Assembly: GCA_021785115.1 (NCBI GenBank)
Contig: JAJYGO010000245.1
Span: 1-19,547 of the forward strand
DNA: 19,547 nt
Direction of reading: 5' to 3'
DNA from: Chloroflexota bacterium
GTDB taxonomy: Bacteria; Chloroflexota; Limnocylindria; Limnocylindrales; CSP1-4
Shown here: positions 14,760 through 19,547 of the stretch, piece after piece
Position numbering within the stretch: position 1 is the stretch's first letter
How the letters are laid out: each line of letters opens with the position of its first letter
Program-made: the position numbers and the translations under genes
Notes under the pieces: generated by a model
What the model saw: the letters and a program-made list of their open reading frames with translations, nothing else
Database searches by the model: none
What the model was told of the DNA's origin: nothing

Positions 14760-14772
14760 GCGCGGTATCCTC
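14760..14772 (+). promoter_or_regulatory. ku: Candidate ku promoter element
   Basis: GCGCGGTATCCTC contains TATCCT (14766-14771) as -10, matching the ligD upstream element at 12 of 13 positions. The transcript would start near 14778, leaving a 44-base leader containing GGGGGGA (a ribosome site) before the ATG at 14822. No -35 match at standard spacing. Confidence 0.45.
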
Positions 14773-14821
14773 GCGGTCCGGGCCGCTGCGACGGACAGCG
14801 ACCCGCACGGGGGGACCTGCG

Positions 14822-15703
14822 ATGCCACGCGCGATGTGGCGGGGGGCGATCCAGTTCGGCCTGGTGACCATCCCCCTGCGGCTCTACCTGGCGACCGAGA
14901 GCAAGGGCGTCAGCTTCAACATGCTGCATGCCGAATGCGGCACCCGGATCCAGATGCAGACCTGGTGCCCGGTCCACGAGCGGGCCATCCCGCGCTCCGA
15001 GACAGTGAAGGGCTACGAGGTGGCCCCCGGGCAGTACGTGGTGATCACCGACGAGGACCTGGCCTCGGTGCCCCTGCGGACCGTCCACGCCATCGAGATC
15101 GAGCGTTTCGTGCCCGCCTCGGACCTGGCGGCGCTGCGCTTCGTGAAGCAGGCCTACTACCTGGAGCCCGAGCCGATCGGGCGCAAGGCGTTCGCCCTGC
15201 TGCGCGACGTGCTGGCCGACCGCGCGCTCACCGCCATCGGCAAGGTGGTGCTCACCAACCGCGAGCACCTCGCCGCGCTGGACCCCTTCGGCGGCACGCT
15301 GCTCCTCTCCACCCTCTACTGGCCCGACGAGATCCGCGCATCCGGCGAGCTCGACCTGCCCGCCGCCGGCGAGGCCGGGATCCGGCCCGCCGAGCGGGCC
15401 ATGGCCGAGCAGCTGGTGGCGGCCATGACCGAGACCTTCGACCCGGCCGCCTACCGCGACGAGTACCGCGCCGCGCTCCTCGCCATCATCGAGGCCAAGG
15501 CCGCGGGTGAGGCCCCGGCGCCCCCGGTCGAGGCGCCCAGCCCGACGGTCGTGGACCTGATGGCCGCCCTGGAGGCGAGCGTGGCCGCCGCGCGAGCGGC
15601 GAAGGCGGCCGCCCCGGTACGCGAGGTGGTGACCGCCTCGCCCGCGGAGGTCGCGGCTGCGGCGGGCCCGCGCCGGGGTGAGCGACGACGCAGGAGCGCC
15701 TGA
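14822..15703 (+). CDS. ku: NHEJ DNA end-binding protein Ku
   Basis: A 293-residue bacterial Ku, a homodimeric ring that threads onto broken DNA ends and recruits LigD. It opens with the hallmark MPRAMWRGAIQFGLVTIPL, followed by LYLATESKGVSFNMLH, then KGYEVAPGQYVVITDEDL, VPASDLAALRFVKQAYYLEP, the bridge region and EQLVAAMTETFDPAAYRDEY. The C-terminus after about residue 235 is an Ala/Pro-rich linker ending in a short basic tail (GPRRGERRRRSA), as in other bacterial Ku proteins where the tail contacts DNA or LigD. The ATG at 14822 was chosen for its family-typical N-terminus and the GGGGGGA site. It lies between ligD and a ligase-like gene on the same strand; the gap to the latter is 80 bases. 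Confidence 0.95.
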   Translation: MPRAMWRGAIQFGLVTIPLRLYLATESKGVSFNMLHAECGTRIQMQTWCPVHERAIPRSETVKGYEVAPGQYVVITDEDLASVPLRTVHAIEIERFVPASDLAALRFVKQAYYLEPEPIGRKAFALLRDVLADRALTAIGKVVLTNREHLAALDPFGGTLLLSTLYWPDEIRASGELDLPAAGEAGIRPAERAMAEQLVAAMTETFDPAAYRDEYRAALLAIIEAKAAGEAPAPPVEAPSPTVVDLMAALEASVAAARAAKAAAPVREVVTASPAEVAAAAGPRRGERRRRSA

Positions 15704-15783
15704 CCAGGCAGCCGGTCCTCCCGATCGGGCCGGCGCCCGGCGCCGACGGCGTCACCGGGCCGCCACCCCGGCGGATCCGTCCG

Positions 15784-16413
15784 ATGCTGCCCACGCCCGC
15801 GAGCGGTCCGTTCGACGATCCGGCCTACCTCTTCGAGCCGTGGTGGCCCGGGACGCGCGTGATCGCGGTCGTCGCCGGAGGGCGAGTGCGCCTGCAGGCC
15901 GACGAGCTGGCGGACGTCGCGGCCGCGTTCCCCGAGCTGGCCGATCTCCCTGGCCGGCTCGCCGCCACGGACGCGATCCTGGAGGGGATCGTGCTCGTGC
16001 TCGGCCGCGGGGGCCGGCCCGACCCGGAGCTGCTGCGCCGCCGCCTGGCGGATCCGCGCGAGCGCCCGGGCAGCGCCGCGTTCGTTGCCACCGACCTGCT
16101 CGCGGTCGACGGCCGGCGCACCAGCCGTCGACCGTTCGCGCACCGGCGCGACCGGCTCGGCGCCCTGGTGCAGTCCTCGGGGCGATGCACCGTCAGTCGG
16201 GGCTACCCGGGCGAAGGGCGGACGCTCGCGACCGCGGCGGCGGAGCTCGGGTTCCGCTGGCTCTCCGCCCACCGCCTCGACGCTCCGTACCGGTCGGGGC
16301 CGGCCGGTGACGCGTGGTTCCGGGTACCGACGACGGAGTCCGGAGTCGACGCCCCCGAGCCGTCCCTGCCGCCGATCCTGGCCGTCTTCCGCCGCCTCCC
16401 GCTCGGGGAGTAG
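15784..16413 (+). CDS. Degenerate ATP-dependent ligase adenylation domain (pseudoenzyme)
   Basis: A 209-residue protein that aligns by eye with the ligase domain of the LigD upstream, about 23 of 40 identical over the first stretch: RPMLPTPASGPFDDPAYLFE here against EPMAATLAVGPFSDPDWRFE in LigD. Yet the nucleophile motif KWDG is WWPG (W20 for Lys, P22 for Asp), DGEVV is EGIVL (I69 for Glu), VFDLL is ATDLL, VEGMVAKR is FRWLSAHR, and the final KVK is RVP. No OB domain follows. It therefore cannot form a lysyl-AMP and is probably a non-catalytic relative, maybe a Ku/LigD partner or DNA-binding factor; that role is inference. The reading frame is intact. Start: ATG at 15784, although homology continues about five codons upstream (RRIRP), so a non-ATG start such as CTG at 15700, overlapping the ku stop, is possible. 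Confidence 0.75.
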   Translation: MLPTPASGPFDDPAYLFEPWWPGTRVIAVVAGGRVRLQADELADVAAAFPELADLPGRLAATDAILEGIVLVLGRGGRPDPELLRRRLADPRERPGSAAFVATDLLAVDGRRTSRRPFAHRRDRLGALVQSSGRCTVSRGYPGEGRTLATAAAELGFRWLSAHRLDAPYRSGPAGDAWFRVPTTESGVDAPEPSLPPILAVFRRLPLGE

Positions 16414-16447
16414 CCCTGGGAGACGGCCGGGGTCATGCTGCCCACAC

Positions 16448-16476
16448 TTGACACCGGACGCCGTGCTGCGTAGGCT
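16448..16476 (+). promoter_or_regulatory. groESL promoter, near-consensus
   Basis: TTGACA (16448-16453), a perfect -35, is followed after exactly 17 bases by TAGGCT (16471-16476). Transcription is expected near 16483, inside the CIRCE element. This is the best sigma-70-type promoter in the window and drives groES-groEL. Confidence 0.88.
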
Positions 16477-16477
16477 C

Positions 16478-16504
16478 TTAGCACTCTCCACGCGAGAGTG
16501 CTAA
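16478..16504. promoter_or_regulatory. CIRCE element (HrcA operator)
   Basis: TTAGCACTC (16478-16486), nine bases, then GAGTGCTAA (16496-16504): both arms match the CIRCE consensus exactly. HrcA bound here would cover the transcript start and keep groESL low until heat or misfolded protein titrates GroEL from HrcA. hrcA itself is not in the window. Confidence 0.97.
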
Positions 16505-16631
16505 ATCCAAATGAGCCGGACCGACCGGTCGCTGGCCGGCGTCGAGCACCTGGCGTTCCGCCTTCTCGCCGCGCCGGGCCACCCGTTCGGGATCACGGCC
16601 GCCATCACTCGTGCTCAGGGAGGAAATCGCG

Positions 16632-18670
<2,039 letters not shown>

Positions 18671-18687
18671 TTCCTCGCGTCACCTCG

Positions 18688-18721
18688 CACGGGGCCCGGG
18701 TCGCAGGACCCGGGCCCCGTG
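18688..18721 (+). terminator. groESL terminator, 15-bp perfect stem
   Basis: CACGGGGCCCGGGTC (18688-18702) pairs perfectly with GACCCGGGCCCCGTG (18707-18721) around GCAG, 17 bases after the groEL stop. The sequence after it (ATTCCGGG) has almost no T-tract, as with the hairpin at 636-663. Confidence 0.8.
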
Positions 18722-18810
18722 ATTCCGGGCGCCGTGGCCGGGCTCGCCGCGGCCGTCCTGGATGCGGCTCGCGCACAGCGCCCCGCCATGGGTCGCCGGT
18801 GCGCCGCCGG

Positions 18811-18816
18811 TAGAAT
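18811..18816 (+). promoter_or_regulatory. -10 box of the uvrD/pcrA gene, leaderless
   Basis: TAGAAT, within CGGTAGAAT, lies exactly six bases before the GTG at 18823. A transcript starting seven bases beyond the box would begin with that GTG. The intervening GCCGTG has no ribosome site and the -35 position (ATGGGT) is not consensus. Confidence 0.55.
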
Positions 18817-18822
18817 GCCGTG

Positions 18823-19547
18823 GTGAGCACCCCCCGGTCCCATCGGCCCATCACGCACGCCCCGCAGCCGGGCGACCGTCCCGACGACGCCCCCGACGAG
18901 CCGCCCTGGCCGGACGACCGGGTCGCACGCCCAACCGATCCGGACGACTCCTCCGGCCCGGATCCCCGCCGGGCGGAGCTCGCCGCGGAGATCCTGGCGC
19001 GCCTCAATCCCGAGCAGGCACGCGCCGTCGAGTCCACCAAGGGGCCCCTGCTGATCCTGGCGGGCGCGGGCTCCGGCAAGACGCGCGTGCTGGCCCACCG
19101 GGTCGCCTTCCTGATCGGCGTCCGCGGCGTCCGGCCGTGGCAGATCCTGGCCGTGACGTTCACCAACAAGGCGGCCGCCGAGATGCGCGAACGGATCCTC
19201 GGTCTGGTCGGCGAGGCCGGCCGCGATGTCGCGATGGGCACGTTCCACGCGCTCTGCGCGCGGGTCCTGCGGCGGGACGGCGCGTCCATCGGGATCGATC
19301 CGCGCTTCACCATCTACGACCAGGACGACCAGGTCGGGCTGATGCGGCAGGTGCTCCGCGACCTGGACCTGCCGGGCACCGGCGACACCCGCCCGTCGGC
19401 CGTCCTCGGGATCATCGGGCGCTGGAAGAACGACCTGGTCGGGCCCGACGACGCGTACGAGGCCGCGCACACCCACCACGAGCGACTCGCCGCGAAGGCA
19501 TACCAGCGCTACCAGGCGCGGCTGCGCGAGGCGGACGCGCTCGACTT
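18823..19547 (+). CDS. UvrD/PcrA-type DNA helicase (N-terminal part)
   Basis: The first 241 codons of a superfamily 1A helicase, cut by the window end. After about 65 acidic, Pro/Asp-rich residues come the Q motif and Walker A (LNPEQARAVES, LILAGAGSGKTRVL), motif Ia (AVTFTNKAAAEMRERI), then GTFHALCARVLRRDG, IDPRFTIYDQDDQ and the 1B-domain start (AYQRYQARLREADALD). This matches UvrD/PcrA, an ATP-driven 3'-5' translocase used in nucleotide excision repair, replication restart and removal of RecA. Which paralogue it is cannot be told from the N-terminus. The GTG at 18823 was chosen because the -10 box ends six bases upstream, giving a leaderless mRNA; the N-terminal extension is longer than in typical PcrA. 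It lies 152 bases after groEL, behind the terminator. Confidence 0.92.
   Translation, partial: MSTPRSHRPITHAPQPGDRPDDAPDEPPWPDDRVARPTDPDDSSGPDPRRAELAAEILARLNPEQARAVESTKGPLLILAGAGSGKTRVLAHRVAFLIGVRGVRPWQILAVTFTNKAAAEMRERILGLVGEAGRDVAMGTFHALCARVLRRDGASIGIDPRFTIYDQDDQVGLMRQVLRDLDLPGTGDTRPSAVLGIIGRWKNDLVGPDDAYEAAHTHHERLAAKAYQRYQARLREADALD

Noticed and set aside
11752..14871. 1039-codon minus-strand open frame opposite ligD
   Set aside because: Fully antisense to LigD, whose domains and motifs are unmistakable; it has only Arg/Val/Asp/His-rich shadow composition.

Overview
The window is very GC-rich chromosomal DNA from a bacterium, densely packed with long genes whose third codon positions are mostly G or C. 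The mix is a metG-tatD pair, a CIRCE-controlled groES-groEL pair, a bacterial NHEJ set (LigD in PE-LIG-POL order plus Ku), GT39-like membrane glycosyltransferases and recurring GGTAnnnT-type -10 boxes close to start codons. This would suit a high-GC Chloroflexota lineage (for example Limnocylindria-like) or an actinobacterium-like genome. That assignment is inference; no rRNA or tRNA is present to settle it. I saw no insertion sequence, phage gene, CRISPR array or tRNA.

Layout. Positions 1-670 hold a small alanine/glutamate-rich helical protein with its own promoter and a strong hairpin. Positions 675-3489 hold metG, apparently transcribed with almost no leader and preceded by a perfect 3x20 bp tandem repeat, followed by the TatD-family hydrolase. 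A 56-residue two-helix membrane protein (3560-3730) converges on a minus-strand 123-residue single-pass protein (3740-4111). The minus strand continues with a double-hotdog acyl-ACP thioesterase (4285-5037) and a TetR/ABC-ATPase/fused ABC-2 permease operon (8441 down to 5118), whose promoter carries a perfect palindromic operator. Upstream of that lie two polyprenyl-sugar-type membrane glycosyltransferases with a 4-bp overlap (11553 down to 8510).

From 11887 everything runs on the plus strand. LigD, Ku and a 209-residue protein form a DNA end-joining neighbourhood. The third protein is visibly a relative of the LigD ligase (adenylation) domain, but every catalytic position has been replaced, including the nucleophilic lysine (now Trp). 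It is the most unusual gene here: a candidate DNA-ligase pseudoenzyme placed directly after Ku. ligD and ku share a GCGCGGTATCnTC element upstream, and a duplicated 30-bp palindromic repeat lies between them.

The last part holds groES-groEL behind a consensus promoter and a perfect CIRCE element (HrcA operator), with a TTG start for groES and a strong hairpin between the two genes. A terminator hairpin follows, and then the 5' part of a UvrD/PcrA helicase gene that appears leaderless.

Recurring themes are (i) transcripts predicted to start at or within a few bases of the start codon (metG, thioesterase, uvrD), and (ii) a different short tandem or spaced repeat in each of several intergenic gaps (20 bp x3, 18 bp x3, about 30-bp spaced x3, 30 bp x2).
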